DNA of 64,000 nt from Exiguobacterium alkaliphilum 12/1 (lineage in GTDB: Bacteria > Bacillota > Bacilli > Exiguobacteriales > Exiguobacteriaceae), in the NCBI RefSeq assembly GCF_000714435.1, contig NZ_JJMW01000019.1, forward strand, positions 1 through 64,000, given 5' to 3'. Position 1 is the first letter of the stretch, and each line of letters opens with the position of its first letter. The notes beneath the pieces are model-generated. The model was not told the origin of the DNA. It was given only the letters and a program-made list of their open reading frames with translations, and made no database searches. Made by a program: the position numbers and the translations under genes. Positions 46,248-59,672 of this stretch are shown here, in pieces.

Positions 46248-47158
46248 TGGAAACATTCACATTTGTCGCCGAAGAAAAGGCACGAATCGATAAATGGATG
46301 AGTGAACGGAGCGATTGGTCCCGTTCGCAAATTCAAGATTGGATTAAAGCGGGCGACCTGCTCGTGAACGGTCAAGCCGTGAAACCGAACTATAAACTAC
46401 AAATCGGCGACGAGATCATCGTCAACGTACCGGAAGCGGTCGAGCTTGAAGTCTTACCGGAAGACATCCCGCTCGAGATCGTCTATGAGGATGAGGACGT
46501 CATCGTCGTCAACAAGGCACGTGGCATGGTCGTCCATCCGGCGGCCGGTCACACGTCAGGGACGCTCGTCAACGCGCTCCTTTACCATTGTGATGACTTG
46601 TCAGGCATCAACGGCGTCAAACGTCCCGGCATCGTTCACCGCATCGATAAAGACACGACCGGCCTCTTGATGGTCGCCAAAAACGACTTGGCTCACGAGT
46701 CGCTCGCGACGCAGTTGAAAGACCGTAAAATCAAGCGTGAATACATCGCGCTCGTCCACGGGGAACTCGTCCATGAGCTCGGCACGATTGAGGCACCGAT
46801 CGGACGCGACACGAACGACCGCCAGCGTATGACCGTGACGGATAAGAACGCGAAAGAAGCGGTGACACACTTCCGTCTGCTTGAGCGTTACAAAGACTTC
46901 ACGCTCGTCGAGTGTAAACTCGAGACGGGACGGACGCACCAAATTCGCGTCCACATGCGCTACATCGGCCACCCGCTCGCCGGAGACCCGAAATATGGGC
47001 CGCGCCGGACGATTCAATTGAACGGTCAGGCGCTTCACGCGGCGACGCTTGGGTTCTTCCATCCGCGGACGAACGAATGGCTCGAATTCGAGGCGAAGCT
47101 CCCGGCCGACTTCGAGACAGAACTTGCCAAATTGGACAAAATCGAGAAAACGCGTTGA
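46247..47158 (+). CDS. rluD: 23S rRNA pseudouridine synthase, RluD family
   Basis: A 303-aa enzyme with an N-terminal S4 domain (about 12-75) and a pseudouridine synthase domain with the catalytic Asp in GIVHRIDKDTTGLLMVAK (near 138) and CKLETGRTHQIRVHMRYIGHPLAGDP. It corresponds to B. subtilis ylyB. The start overlaps the lspA stop by one base (TAATG), so the two are coupled. The promoter of the pyr operon begins inside its last codons. Confidence 0.93.
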   Translation: METFTFVAEEKARIDKWMSERSDWSRSQIQDWIKAGDLLVNGQAVKPNYKLQIGDEIIVNVPEAVELEVLPEDIPLEIVYEDEDVIVVNKARGMVVHPAAGHTSGTLVNALLYHCDDLSGINGVKRPGIVHRIDKDTTGLLMVAKNDLAHESLATQLKDRKIKREYIALVHGELVHELGTIEAPIGRDTNDRQRMTVTDKNAKEAVTHFRLLERYKDFTLVECKLETGRTHQIRVHMRYIGHPLAGDPKYGPRRTIQLNGQALHAATLGFFHPRTNEWLEFEAKLPADFETELAKLDKIEKTR

Positions 47159-47183
47159 CATTCCGCTCATTCCGATTTATAGT
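47155..47183 (+). promoter_or_regulatory. Promoter of the pyr operon
   Basis: TTGACA (47155-47160), a 17-bp spacer and TATAGT (47178-47183). The -35 overlaps the rluD stop codon. Confidence 0.88.
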
Positions 47184-47198
47184 CTAGAAAGCATAACA

Positions 47199-47884
<686 letters not shown>

Positions 47885-47893
47885 CCCAATAAA

Positions 47894-47926
47894 CCTTTAA
47901 GGTGGTCCAGAGAGGCCAGGAAGGAG
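47894..47926 (+). promoter_or_regulatory. PyrR-binding hairpin overlapping the pyrP ribosome binding site
   Basis: Lower stem CCTT (47894-47897) with AAGG (47921-47924), upper stem TGGTC/GGCCA around CAGAGA. AAGG is part of the pyrP site AAGGAG (47921-47926). Only 48 nt separate pyrR and pyrP, and no terminator or antiterminator is present. PyrR binding would therefore block translation of pyrP rather than end transcription. Confidence 0.8.
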
Positions 47927-47932
47927 AACGAC

Positions 47933-49234
47933 ATGAAACAACCCATCCTCAACATCCACGAGCGTCCCGCTCACTTGCCGCAATGGCTGCTCTTCAGCTT
48001 GCAACACGTCTTCGCCATGTTCGGAGCGACGATTTTAGTCCCGATTTTGACGGGGCTCAACACATCGGTCGCCCTCGTCGCTTCCGGCGTGGCCACGCTC
48101 TCATTCTTAGCCATCACCCGCTTCAAAGTCCCAACGTATCTCGGATCGAGTTTCGCCTACATCGCCCCGATTATCGCCGTCAGTCAACAGTGGGGCGTCG
48201 AAGCCGCCTTGTTCGGCGGCATCATCGCCGGCTCGGTATACGGCGTCGTCTCGCTCATCATTTATAAGACGGGCGTCCGCTGGCTGTTACGGCTCTTGCC
48301 GCCGGTCGTCGTCGGCCCGGTCATCATGGTCATCGGCTTGTCACTCGCGCCGGTCGCCATCGACATGTCGATGAACGACAACGGGGCGTATAACGGGACG
48401 TTCATCACGATCGCACTCCTCACGCTCGGCATCACGATGCTCGCGATGACGAAGCTAAAAGGCGTCTGGGGCGCCGTGCCGATTTTGTTCGGGATTGTCG
48501 GAGGGTACGCCATCGCCGCCATGTTCGGGATTATCGACTACTCGGCCATCGGACAAGCGAGCTTGTTCCAACTCCCGGACTTCACGATGGTGTTCGTCGA
48601 CTACATGCCGATGTGGCAAATCGGGGCACTCCTCGCCATCGTCCCGGTCGCCCTCGTCACGATGACGGAACATATCGGCGACCAGATGGTCACGTCAAAG
48701 ATTATCGGACGTGAGACGATGAAAGACCCGGGCCTTCACCGCACGCTCCTTGGCGACGGTGTCGGGAAAGCGGTCGCCTCGGCACTCGGTGGCCCACCGT
48801 GTACGACGTACGGGGAAAACAACGGTGTCATGGCCATCACGAAAGTATACAGTGTATACGTGATCGCCGGTGCTGCGCTCATGGCCATCAGCTTCGGCTT
48901 CCTCGGTCACGTCGAAGCGTTCATCTCGACGATTCCAAATCCGGTCAAAGGCGGCATCTCGATTCTCTTGTTCGGCGTCATCGCCTCGAACGGACTTCGG
49001 ACGATGGTCGAAAGCAAAGTCGACCTCGCCGAAAAACGCAACTTGATCATCGCCTCGGTCATCCTCGTCGTCGGTCTCGGTGGGGCGATGGTCCAACTCG
49101 GCAGCTTCCCGGTCCAAGGGATGGCACTCGCGACGATCGTCGGCATTTTGTTGAACGCCTTCTTGCCGAAAGAAGAGCCGACGGAATCAGCGAATGAAAC
49201 AACTGAAGAAACACGACAAGCAAGTAACTTTTAA
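47933..49234 (+). CDS. pyrP: Uracil permease PyrP
   Basis: A 433-aa NCS2-family H+/uracil symporter with about 14 helices. Signatures are QHVFAMFGATILVPILTG at the N-terminus, TMTEHIGDQMVTSKIIG (the central Glu) and LGGPPCTTYGENNGVMAIT. Start is ATG 47933, six nt after AAGGAG. Its position second in the operon matches B. subtilis. Confidence 0.95.
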   Translation: MKQPILNIHERPAHLPQWLLFSLQHVFAMFGATILVPILTGLNTSVALVASGVATLSFLAITRFKVPTYLGSSFAYIAPIIAVSQQWGVEAALFGGIIAGSVYGVVSLIIYKTGVRWLLRLLPPVVVGPVIMVIGLSLAPVAIDMSMNDNGAYNGTFITIALLTLGITMLAMTKLKGVWGAVPILFGIVGGYAIAAMFGIIDYSAIGQASLFQLPDFTMVFVDYMPMWQIGALLAIVPVALVTMTEHIGDQMVTSKIIGRETMKDPGLHRTLLGDGVGKAVASALGGPPCTTYGENNGVMAITKVYSVYVIAGAALMAISFGFLGHVEAFISTIPNPVKGGISILLFGVIASNGLRTMVESKVDLAEKRNLIIASVILVVGLGGAMVQLGSFPVQGMALATIVGILLNAFLPKEEPTESANETTEETRQASNF

Positions 49235-49330
49235 TTCGATCCCGTGAGGTCGGCAAAGTGAAGGCTCGTTTATTTGGGTGTGTCCACCCAAATGAAGGCG
49301 TCCCTTCACGTAGGTGAAGAGGCGCCTTTT
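49228..49330 (+). promoter_or_regulatory. PyrR-controlled attenuator 3 (between pyrP and pyrB)
   Basis: PyrR hairpin: CTTT (49228-49231) with AAAG (49255-49258), upper GATC/GGTC around CCGTGA; it overlaps the pyrP stop. The antiterminator pairs GTGAAGG (49258-49264) with CCTTCAC (49303-49309) and encloses a perfect ATTTGGGTG/CACCCAAAT stem. The terminator (49295-49327) is a 15-bp stem with one mismatch, then TTTT. Confidence 0.88.
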
Positions 49331-49364
49331 CTCTTTGCCTTCTATACAAAAGGAGGAGACGAAC

Positions 49365-50270
49365 ATGAACTTGATTCAACAACAACCGAAACATTTTGTC
49401 AGTCTCGACACGCTCGCACTCGATGAGATCATGGGCTTGATTGAAGAGTCGCTCCGCTATAAGCAAGGCGACATGCCGCCGCTGTTTGACGGGAAGACGG
49501 TCGCGAACTTGTTCTTTGAAAACTCCACGCGGACGAAGAACTCGTTTCAAATGGCCGAGCGTCACTTGAACATCCAAGAGATCCCGTTCGACGTGGCGAC
49601 ATCGTCGGTGACGAAAGGCGAGACGCTTTACGACACGTGCAAGACGCTCGAGGCGATCGGCATCAATGCGCTCGTCATCCGCCATCCGGAAGCGGGCTAT
49701 TATCACGAACTCGTCGAGAGATTGAACATCCCGGTCTTAAACGGCGGGGACGGGAGCGGGGAACATCCGTCCCAGTCGCTCCTCGACCTCGTCACGATTT
49801 ACGAGGAGTTCAAGACGTTCCAAGGATTGAACGTCGCCATCTGTGGCGACCTTGTCCATAGCCGTGTCGCCCGATCGAACGCCTCGGTCTTGCGACGGCT
49901 CGGCGCGAACGTCGTCGGCTGCAGCCCGGAGTCGTGGTGGGACGAGTCGATGGGACTCGAGCGGCGAAACATCGACGACGTGTTACACGAGAGTGACGTC
50001 ATCATGTTGCTCCGGGTCCAACACGAGCGTCACATCATGGGCGACATCTTCTCGAAAGAAGACTATCACACCCAGTTCGGCTTGACGGTCGATCGGGTCG
50101 AACGGATGAAACCGGACGCAATCATCATGCATCCGGCACCGGTCAACCGGGACGTCGAGATTGCCGGCAGTTTGATTGAACACGAAAAGTCACGCATCTT
50201 TCCACAGATGACGAACGGCGTATACGCCCGGATGGCCATCTTACATCGAGCATTAGGGGGACAATCATGA
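49365..50270 (+). CDS. pyrB: Aspartate carbamoyltransferase catalytic chain
   Basis: A 301-aa enzyme forming carbamoyl aspartate. The carbamoyl phosphate loop is [19 protein letters not shown] (near 52); [27 protein letters not shown] and the aspartate loop [11 protein letters not shown]-type segment follow. No regulatory chain (pyrI) is present, as in other Bacilli. Start is ATG 49365 behind AAAAGGAGGAG. It overlaps pyrC by four nt. Confidence 0.97.
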   Translation: MNLIQQQPKHFVSLDTLALDEIMGLIEESLRYKQGDMPPLFDGKTVANLFFENSTRTKNSFQMAERHLNIQEIPFDVATSSVTKGETLYDTCKTLEAIGINALVIRHPEAGYYHELVERLNIPVLNGGDGSGEHPSQSLLDLVTIYEEFKTFQGLNVAICGDLVHSRVARSNASVLRRLGANVVGCSPESWWDESMGLERRNIDDVLHESDVIMLLRVQHERHIMGDIFSKEDYHTQFGLTVDRVERMKPDAIIMHPAPVNRDVEIAGSLIEHEKSRIFPQMTNGVYARMAILHRALGGQS

Positions 50271-51547
50271 TACTTCAACACGCAACCTGGTATGACGGGA
50301 ACACAAAACGGACGACGAACATCTTAATCGAACACGGCGAGATTCGCGCTGTCGACTATGACGGCACGACCGATGGCCACGAAGTCATCGACGCGAGCGG
50401 AAAGCTCCTCATCCCGGGACTCGTCGACGTCCACGTCCATCTGCGCGAACCGGGCGGGGAGAAGAAAGAGACGATTAAGACCGGGACCGAAGCCGCGGCA
50501 GCTGGTGGTTTCACCACAATCTGTGCGATGCCGAACACGCGCCCTGTCCCAGACGACCGCGAGACGATGGATCGACTGGTTCGTAAAATCGAAGAAGACG
50601 CCATCGTCCGTGTCCTTCCGTACGCTGCCATCACGAAGCGGCAACTCGGAACCGAACAAGTCGACATGGATTCGCTTAAGGACGCGTTCGCCTTCACCGA
50701 TGACGGGGTCGGCGTACAGTCTGCCGCGATGATGCGTCAGGCGATGCGGGAAGCGAAACGACTCGGCAAGGCAGTCGTCGCCCACTGTGAGGACAATACG
50801 CTGAAGGCCGGTTCGGTTCACGAAGGTCGCTTCAGTGAAGAACACGGCATCCAAGGCATTCCGAGCCTCGCCGAGAGTATCCATATCGCCCGCGACGTTT
50901 TAATCGCCGAAGAGACGGGCTGTCACTATCACGTCTGTCACGTCTCGTCACGGCAATCGGTCCGCGTCATCCGGGACGCCAAACGTGCCGGCATCCACGT
51001 CACGGCCGAAGTGACCCCACACCACCTCGTCCTCTGTGAAGACGACATCCCGGGTCTTGATCCAAACTTCAAGATGAACCCGCCGCTCCGAAGTGCGGAC
51101 GACCGTGCGGCGCTTATCGAAGGGTTGATGGACGGGACGATTGACATGATTGCGACCGATCACGCTCCGCATACGGCAGCAGAGAAAGCAGAAGGAATGG
51201 AGCGGGCCCCGTTCGGCATCACCGGATTCGAGACGGCGTTCCCGCTTCTATACACGACGTTCGTCAAGACGGGACAGCTAGAAGAAGTCGCGCTCATCGA
51301 GTGGATGACGAAACGTCCGAGTGACGTATTCGGATTGCCGTACGGTGCGATCGAAGTCGGACGAGCGGCGGACCTCGTCCTCGTTGACACGGAGACGGAA
51401 CGGGTCGTCGACCCGACGACGTTCAAGTCGAAAGGAAAGAACACACCGTTCGCAGGGAAACACTTGGTCGGCTGGCCGGTCTTGACGATCGTGGCCGGAG
51501 AAATCGTATATAAGGGGAGATTCGATGAAACGAACATTATGGCTTGA
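50267..51547 (+). CDS. pyrC: Dihydroorotase PyrC
   Basis: A 426-aa class I zinc amidohydrolase closing carbamoyl aspartate to dihydroorotate. Metal ligands are in [19 protein letters not shown] (near 60), VVAHCEDN, and [14 protein letters not shown] (near 302). Start is ATG 50267, overlapping the pyrB stop. Its end overlaps carA by 23 nt. Confidence 0.97.
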   Translation: MILQHATWYDGNTKRTTNILIEHGEIRAVDYDGTTDGHEVIDASGKLLIPGLVDVHVHLREPGGEKKETIKTGTEAAAAGGFTTICAMPNTRPVPDDRETMDRLVRKIEEDAIVRVLPYAAITKRQLGTEQVDMDSLKDAFAFTDDGVGVQSAAMMRQAMREAKRLGKAVVAHCEDNTLKAGSVHEGRFSEEHGIQGIPSLAESIHIARDVLIAEETGCHYHVCHVSSRQSVRVIRDAKRAGIHVTAEVTPHHLVLCEDDIPGLDPNFKMNPPLRSADDRAALIEGLMDGTIDMIATDHAPHTAAEKAEGMERAPFGITGFETAFPLLYTTFVKTGQLEEVALIEWMTKRPSDVFGLPYGAIEVGRAADLVLVDTETERVVDPTTFKSKGKNTPFAGKHLVGWPVLTIVAGEIVYKGRFDETNIMA

Positions 51548-52607
51548 AGACGGGACTTCATTTGTAGGGACAGCGTTTGGTGCTGACATCGAGACGACCG
51601 GGGAAGTCGTCTTCCAGACTGGGATGACCGGATATCAAGAGATGTTGTCCGATCCATCCTATTGTGATCAACTCATCGTGCTGACGAATCCGTTGATTGG
51701 GAACTATGGCGTCAACCGTGAAGATTTCGAGACGACCGTTCCGATGGCAAAAGGTCTCATCGTCAAGGAAGTGTGCGATGCACCTTCAAACTTCCGCTCG
51801 ACGGCGACGTTATCGGATACGCTCAAACGATTCAACATTCCAGGTCTTGCGGGCGTCGACACACGGATGCTCACACGTCACTTACGTTCTCGCGGTGTCA
51901 TGCGCGGCGTCATGGTCGACGGAGAATCGACGTGGGACCTCGTCAAAGACCGCTTCGACGGTCTGCTTCCGACCGACCAAGTCGAACGCGTCTCGACGAA
52001 GCGGGCCTATGTGACGACCGGAAGCGGTCCCCGCATCGCCCTCATCGATTTCGGGGCGAAGCTCGGGATTATGCGCGAACTCGTCAAACGTGACTGTGAA
52101 GTCGTCGTCTTGCCGCACGACGTGACGGCGGAAGAAGTTTTGCGCTACGAACCGGACGGCATCATGTTGTCGAACGGACCGGGGGACCCGAAAGACGTCC
52201 CGACGGCGCTCCCGCTCATCGAGACGCTCATGCCGAAGTTACCGCTGTTTGGCATCTGTCTCGGCCATCAATTGATTAGCCTCGCCGGCGGGGCAGACAC
52301 GTTCAAACTCCCGTTCGGCCATCGCGGTGCCAACCATCCCGTGCTCGAACTAGAGACCGGGGCGGTGACGATCACGTCCCAAAACCACGGCTACGCCGTC
52401 GATGAGTCGTCACTCGCGACAACTGGGCTCGTCGTCACGCACCGTGCCGTCAACGACGGGACCGTCGAAGGCGTCAAACATCTCCACTATCCGACGTTCT
52501 CGGTCCAATACCACCCTGAGGCGGCACCTGGACCGTACGACGCTAACGATTTATTCGACCGTTTCATGCAACTCGTTCAAGAAAACAAACAGAAAGTAGG
52601 AATGTGA
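51525..52607 (+). CDS. pyrAA: Carbamoyl-phosphate synthase small subunit (pyrimidine-specific)
   Basis: A 360-aa glutaminase subunit. The N-terminal domain opens [16 protein letters not shown]; the class I amidotransferase triad is Cys in [13 protein letters not shown] (near 243) and His-Glu in [12 protein letters not shown]. It supplies ammonia to the large subunit encoded next. Start is ATG 51525 behind AGGGGAGA, inside the end of pyrC. Confidence 0.97.
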   Translation: MKRTLWLEDGTSFVGTAFGADIETTGEVVFQTGMTGYQEMLSDPSYCDQLIVLTNPLIGNYGVNREDFETTVPMAKGLIVKEVCDAPSNFRSTATLSDTLKRFNIPGLAGVDTRMLTRHLRSRGVMRGVMVDGESTWDLVKDRFDGLLPTDQVERVSTKRAYVTTGSGPRIALIDFGAKLGIMRELVKRDCEVVVLPHDVTAEEVLRYEPDGIMLSNGPGDPKDVPTALPLIETLMPKLPLFGICLGHQLISLAGGADTFKLPFGHRGANHPVLELETGAVTITSQNHGYAVDESSLATTGLVVTHRAVNDGTVEGVKHLHYPTFSVQYHPEAAPGPYDANDLFDRFMQLVQENKQKVGM

Positions 52608-52608
52608 C

Positions 52609-55600
52609 ATGCCAAAACGACCAGATATTCAGAAAATCCTCGTCATCGGATCAGGCCCCATCGTCATCGGACAGGCGGCAGAATTTGACTATGCTGGTAC
52701 ACAGGCATGTCTTGCCTTGAAAGAAGAAGGCTACGAAGTCATCCTCGTCAACTCGAACCCCGCTACGATCATGACCGACCCGACGACGGCGGACCGTGTC
52801 TATATCGAACCGCTCGAACCGGAGTTCGTCGAACGGATCATTCGTCAAGAGCGTCCCGACGCGCTTCTCGCCACACTCGGCGGCCAGACCGGACTCAACT
52901 TGGCGATGGAACTGGACCGTCGCGGTGTCTTGGCGGACTGCGGTGTCGAATTGCTCGGGACGAAACTGTCGGCCATCGAACAAGCGGAGGACCGGGAACA
53001 GTTCCGCGACTTGATGTACAAGCTCGGCCACGGGGTACCGGAAAGCGAGATCGTCCAGTCGCTCGACGCGGCCTGGGGCTTCGCGGAGCAAATCGGGTAT
53101 CCGATCATCATCCGTCCGGCCTACACGCTCGGAGGAACCGGTGGCGGGATCGCCCATGACCGGGCGTCGTTCGAGCAAATCGTCGAGTCGGGTCTCAAGG
53201 CGAGCCCGGTGACACAAGTGTTGCTCGAGAAGTCGATCGCCGGGATGAAAGAAGTCGAATATGAGGTCATGCGCGACTCGAGCGACCAGGCGATCATCGT
53301 CTGTGCGATGGAAAACTTTGATCCGGTCGGGGTCCATACGGGCGACTCGATCGTCTTCGCCCCGACTCAGACGTTGTCGGATCGCGACTATCAGATGCTC
53401 CGTAGCGTCTCGCTCGACATCATCCGCGCCCTCGGCATCGAAGGGGGATGCAACATCCAGTTCGCCCTCGACCCGGACAGCTTCACGTACTACGTCATCG
53501 AAGTCAACCCGCGCGTGTCGCGCAGTTCGGCGCTCGCCTCGAAAGCGACGGGCTACCCGATTGCCAAGCTCGCGGCCAAGGTCGCCGTCGGCTATAAGCT
53601 GTCGGAGCTGAAGAACCCGGTGACGGAGACGAGTTACGCCTCGTTCGAACCGGCGCTCGACTACGTCGTCGCCAAAATTCCGCGCTTCGCCTTCGACAAG
53701 TTCGAATCGGCTGACCGCCGTCTCGGCACGCAAATGAAAGCGACTGGGGAAGTGATGGCGATCGGGCGTAACGTCGAAGAGGCGCTCCTCAAGGCCGTCC
53801 GCTCACTCGAACTCGGGATAGAGGACCTGGCCGTGCCGCGACTCGCACAATTGAGTCAACATGAACTTGAACGCGAGTTGACGACGCCGACCGACGAGCG
53901 GTTATGGATGCTGTATGAGGCGCTTCGTCGCGGGTATTCGCCAGAGCAGTTACATGAGTTGACGAAAATCGACCGCTTTTTCCTGTCGAAACTCACCCGA
54001 ATTTGGCAACAGGAAGCGACGCTCCGGCGTGAACCGCTCACACCAGCCAGCCTCGTCGAGTCGAAACGACTCGGCTTCAGCGACAAGATGATCGCCCGGA
54101 TCGTGAACGAGAATGTGGAGACGATCACATCGCTCCGGAACGACTGGGGTGTCCGGCCAGTGTATAAGATGGTGGATACGTGTGCCGCCGAGTTCGCCTC
54201 GGAGACGCCGTACTTTTATGGGACGTACGAAGTCGAGAACGAGGCCGTGAAGACCGAAAAACCGTCGATTCTCGTCCTCGGCTCGGGTCCGATCCGCATC
54301 GGACAAGGCGTCGAGTTCGACTATGCGACCGTCCACTCGATTCAGACGATTCGTGACGCGGGCTATGAAGCAATCATCATCAACAACAACCCGGAGACGG
54401 TGTCCACCGACTTCTCCATCTCGGACCGGCTCTACTTCGAACCGCTCACGACCGAAGACGTGCTCGAAGTCATTCGGAACGAACAGCCGCTCGGCGTCAT
54501 CGTCCAGTTCGGCGGTCAGACGGCCATCAACTTGGCGGCCTCGCTCGAAGCGGAAGGCGTCAAGATTTTAGGGACGTCACTCGAGGACCTCGACCGCGCC
54601 GAAGACCGGAAAGCGTTCGAGGCGACGTTGACAAAAGAAGGACTCGCCCAGCCACCAGGGAAGACAGCGGTGACGGTCGAAGAAGCCGTCGCCTGTGCCG
54701 ACATGCTCGGCTATCCGGTCCTCGTCCGCCCGTCCTACGTGCTCGGCGGACGGGCGATGGAAATCGTGTATGAGCAGTCGGAGCTCGAACGCTACATGCG
54801 CCATGCCGTCGTCGCCTCAAAAGAGCGCCCGGTACTCATCGACCGCTACTTGACAGGCATCGAGATTGAAGTCGACGCCATCTGTGACGGGACGGACGTC
54901 TATATCCCGGGCATCATGGAACATATCGAGCGGGCTGGCGTTCACTCGGGCGACTCAATCGCCGTCTATCCACCACAGCGACTCTCTGACGAGTTGAAAC
55001 GACAAGTCGTCGACTACACGATTAAACTTGCCAAGGCGTTCCGCATAAAAGGGCTGCTCAACATCCAGTTCGTCTATGCCGACGATTTGTATGTCATCGA
55101 GGTCAATCCACGGGCGAGCCGGACCGTCCCGTTCATCTCGAAAGTGACAGGCCTCCCGGTCGCGCGCATCGCCACGCAGGCGATTCTCGGGACGGGTTTG
55201 AAAGACCTCGGGCTTGGGACCGGCTTGCATCCGGAAGCGGACGCCATCTCGGTCAAAGTACCGGTATTCAGTTTCGCAAAACTAAAAGAAGTCGATCCAA
55301 CGCTCGGGCCGGAAATGAAGTCGACCGGTGAAGTCATGGCGACCGACCGGACGCTCGAGAAGGCGCTGTATAAAGGGCTCGTCGCCGCCGGCATGACGAT
55401 CGCCTTGAAAGGGAACGTCCTGTTGACAATCGCCGATCAAGATAAAGCCGAAGCGCTCGACATCGCGCGGCGGTTCCATCGGCTCGGATTCCGATTGATG
55501 GCGACGAGCGGTACGGCACACGCGCTCGAGCAAGCGGCACTTCCAGTAAAACGGGTCGGGAAAATCAGTGAGGAAGGCGAGACGATGCTGAGCGTCATCG

Positions 55601-55805
55601 AACGTGGTGTCGACATCGTCTTGAACACGACGACACGCGACGCCCTCACGACGAAAGACGGGTTCATCATCCGTCGGGCCGCGGCCGAGCAAGGGGTGCT
55701 CTGCCTGACGTCGCTCGATACGGTGAAGGCGCTGCTCCAAGTCATCGAGAGCCTCTCGTTCCAGACGACGAGCCTGCCGGCATTCACCGAGTTCGGAGTG
55801 AGCGT

Positions 55806-55809
<4 letters not shown>
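52609..55809 (+). CDS. pyrAB: Carbamoyl-phosphate synthase large subunit
   Basis: A 1066-aa protein with two homologous ATP-grasp halves. The first begins [20 protein letters not shown], the second [20 protein letters not shown] near 560; both carry [10 protein letters not shown]- or [10 protein letters not shown]-type loops and ATP loops ([13 protein letters not shown] and [13 protein letters not shown]). The C-terminal allosteric domain (about 935-1066) with [12 protein letters not shown] is the UMP/PRPP-responsive part. Start is one nt after the pyrAA stop. Confidence 0.98.
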
Positions 55810-58110
<2,301 letters not shown>

Positions 58111-58127
<17 letters not shown>

Positions 58128-58737
58128 AGCATTGCTAAAGATTGAAGCCGTGACACTCTCGCCGGAGAACCCGTACACATGGTCGAGCGGACTGAAAAGT
58201 CCGATCTATTGTGACAACCGCTTGACGCTTAGCTATCCCGAGGTTCGGAACTTGATTGTCGACGCGCTCGTCGAAGCGATTCGACCGCTCGACGTCGATG
58301 TCATCGCAGGGACGGCGACAGCGGGGATTCCGCATGCGACGCTTGTTGCCGACCGTCTCGGGTTACCACTCGTCTATGTCCGTTCAAGCGCGAAAGGTCA
58401 TGGCAAAGGGAATTTAATCGAGGGCCGGTTCGAACGAGGGGCTCGTGTCGTCGTGATTGAAGATTTGTTGTCGACCGGGGAATCGAGCATCAAAGCCGCT
58501 CGAGCGGTCGAGACAGCGGGCGGCGAAGTCGTGAAGATTCAAGCGATTTTCTCGTACAGCTTGAACCGTCTCGCCATCAACCTGTTGGACTCTGGCCTAA
58601 CTGCGGATGCACTGACGACCTTATCGGATTTGCTCGACGTCGCCGTCAAGAAGCGAATCATCCGTGAAGACGAAGCTGCTTCGTTACGTGACTGGCGTAC
58701 AAATCCGACAGGCTGGAGCGAACGCGTCACATCATAA
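58111..58737 (+). CDS. pyrE: Orotate phosphoribosyltransferase
   Basis: A 208-aa PRT-family enzyme converting orotate and PRPP to OMP. TWSSGLKSPIYCDNRLTLS and the PRPP loop VVVIEDLLSTGESSIKAARA (near 115) are diagnostic. Start is ATG 58111, which follows an in-frame stretch overlapping pyrF; an upstream ATG at 58060 has no ribosome binding site. Last gene of the operon, with a terminator 14 nt later. Confidence 0.96.
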
Positions 58738-58750
58738 TCACCCTTTCGAA

Positions 58751-58777
58751 GAATCCACCTCCGGGCGGATTCTTTTT
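58751..58777 (+). terminator. Terminator of the pyr operon
   Basis: GAATCCACC and GGCGGATTC form a 9-bp stem with one A-C mismatch, followed by TTTTT. Confidence 0.85.
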
Positions 58778-58841
58778 CGATGTGCATCATGGGATACTGA
58801 ACGTGTTAGAATAGGGAAAGCAGATGAAGAAGGAGATAGAT

Positions 58842-59672
58842 ATGGCGTACTCTAGAATGAAAGGGAAGTCGTGGAAAGCACGGTTCCAAGACGTCCCGAA
58901 GCATCGTAAAATCACATTCGGCCTTGTATTCCTCATCCTCCCCGCCCTCTTTTTCGTGAACTTATTCGTATTTAGCGACGTGTTGGCACTCGGGGACAAA
59001 TATGAGGACCGTTATCAAATGAAGAAGTTGCGGCTCGAGACGGCGCATGGCAACGTCGAGTTCGTCCGTAGCACGAATGAAAAAGTCCAAGTCGAGGTGC
59101 TACAGACGAACTCGAAAGAACGGACGATCAAAGTGAAGGCGGTCGGGGATACGATTTCAATCGTCGAACGGTTCGGACGTTTCAGCCAGTTCGGCAGCCG
59201 ACCGAGCGCATCCCCGTCGCGCTATAAGATCCGTGTCGCCTTGCCGAGCTCGATGACATCGATTGATGTGACGGCCGAGCAAGTGACGGGTCAAGGGTTG
59301 ATTGCGAAGTCGATCGTCTTGGATGCGAACGCGGTCAACTTGACGAAAGTCGAGTCGGACCGGCTACGTGTCGAGACGCGCAGTGATGTGACGCTCGAGA
59401 CGGTCCGGGTCGTCCAAGCGGACATCCGTTCTTACCGTGAGGCATCCGTGCGCGACATCGTCGTCAACCGGGCGTTGACCGTTCAAACCGAAGCCGGAGC
59501 GCTCACGTTCGAGCCGCGACATGCGACTGGTCAAGTGAACGTCGATACGGGAGGAAGCGTGACTGCTGCCGAACGCTACAACGAGGTTGGCAGCGGTGTG
59601 TATCAGCTGTCAAACTCGAACCGACCGACGATCGATTTGATTGCGGAGACAGGGAAGGTTGAGTTGAGATGA
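58842..59672 (+). CDS. Membrane-anchored DUF4097-like beta-helical protein
   Basis: A 276-aa protein with a basic N-terminus, one membrane helix (about 26-46) and an extracellular region of repeated short beta strands (LRLETAHGNVEFVRST, LRVETRSDVTLETVRV, LTVQTEAGALTFEP). This looks like the DUF4097 (LiaG/adhesin-like) fold often linked to envelope stress loci. Function is unknown. ATG 58842 has AGGAGAT six nt upstream; ATG 58824 lies before that site. It overlaps the next gene by four nt. Confidence 0.72.
   Translation: MAYSRMKGKSWKARFQDVPKHRKITFGLVFLILPALFFVNLFVFSDVLALGDKYEDRYQMKKLRLETAHGNVEFVRSTNEKVQVEVLQTNSKERTIKVKAVGDTISIVERFGRFSQFGSRPSASPSRYKIRVALPSSMTSIDVTAEQVTGQGLIAKSIVLDANAVNLTKVESDRLRVETRSDVTLETVRVVQADIRSYREASVRDIVVNRALTVQTEAGALTFEPRHATGQVNVDTGGSVTAAERYNEVGSGVYQLSNSNRPTIDLIAETGKVELR

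Noticed and set aside
47885-47932. A transcription attenuator in the pyrR-pyrP gap, as in B. subtilis
   Set aside because: No inverted repeat with T run exists in the 48 nt, only the PyrR hairpin.
52651-53733. A 360-codon open frame on the minus strand inside pyrAB
   Set aside because: It is fully antisense to a perfect pyrAB, extremely rich in Arg, Asp and Glu, has no ribosome binding site and no family features. High GC at third positions creates such shadows.
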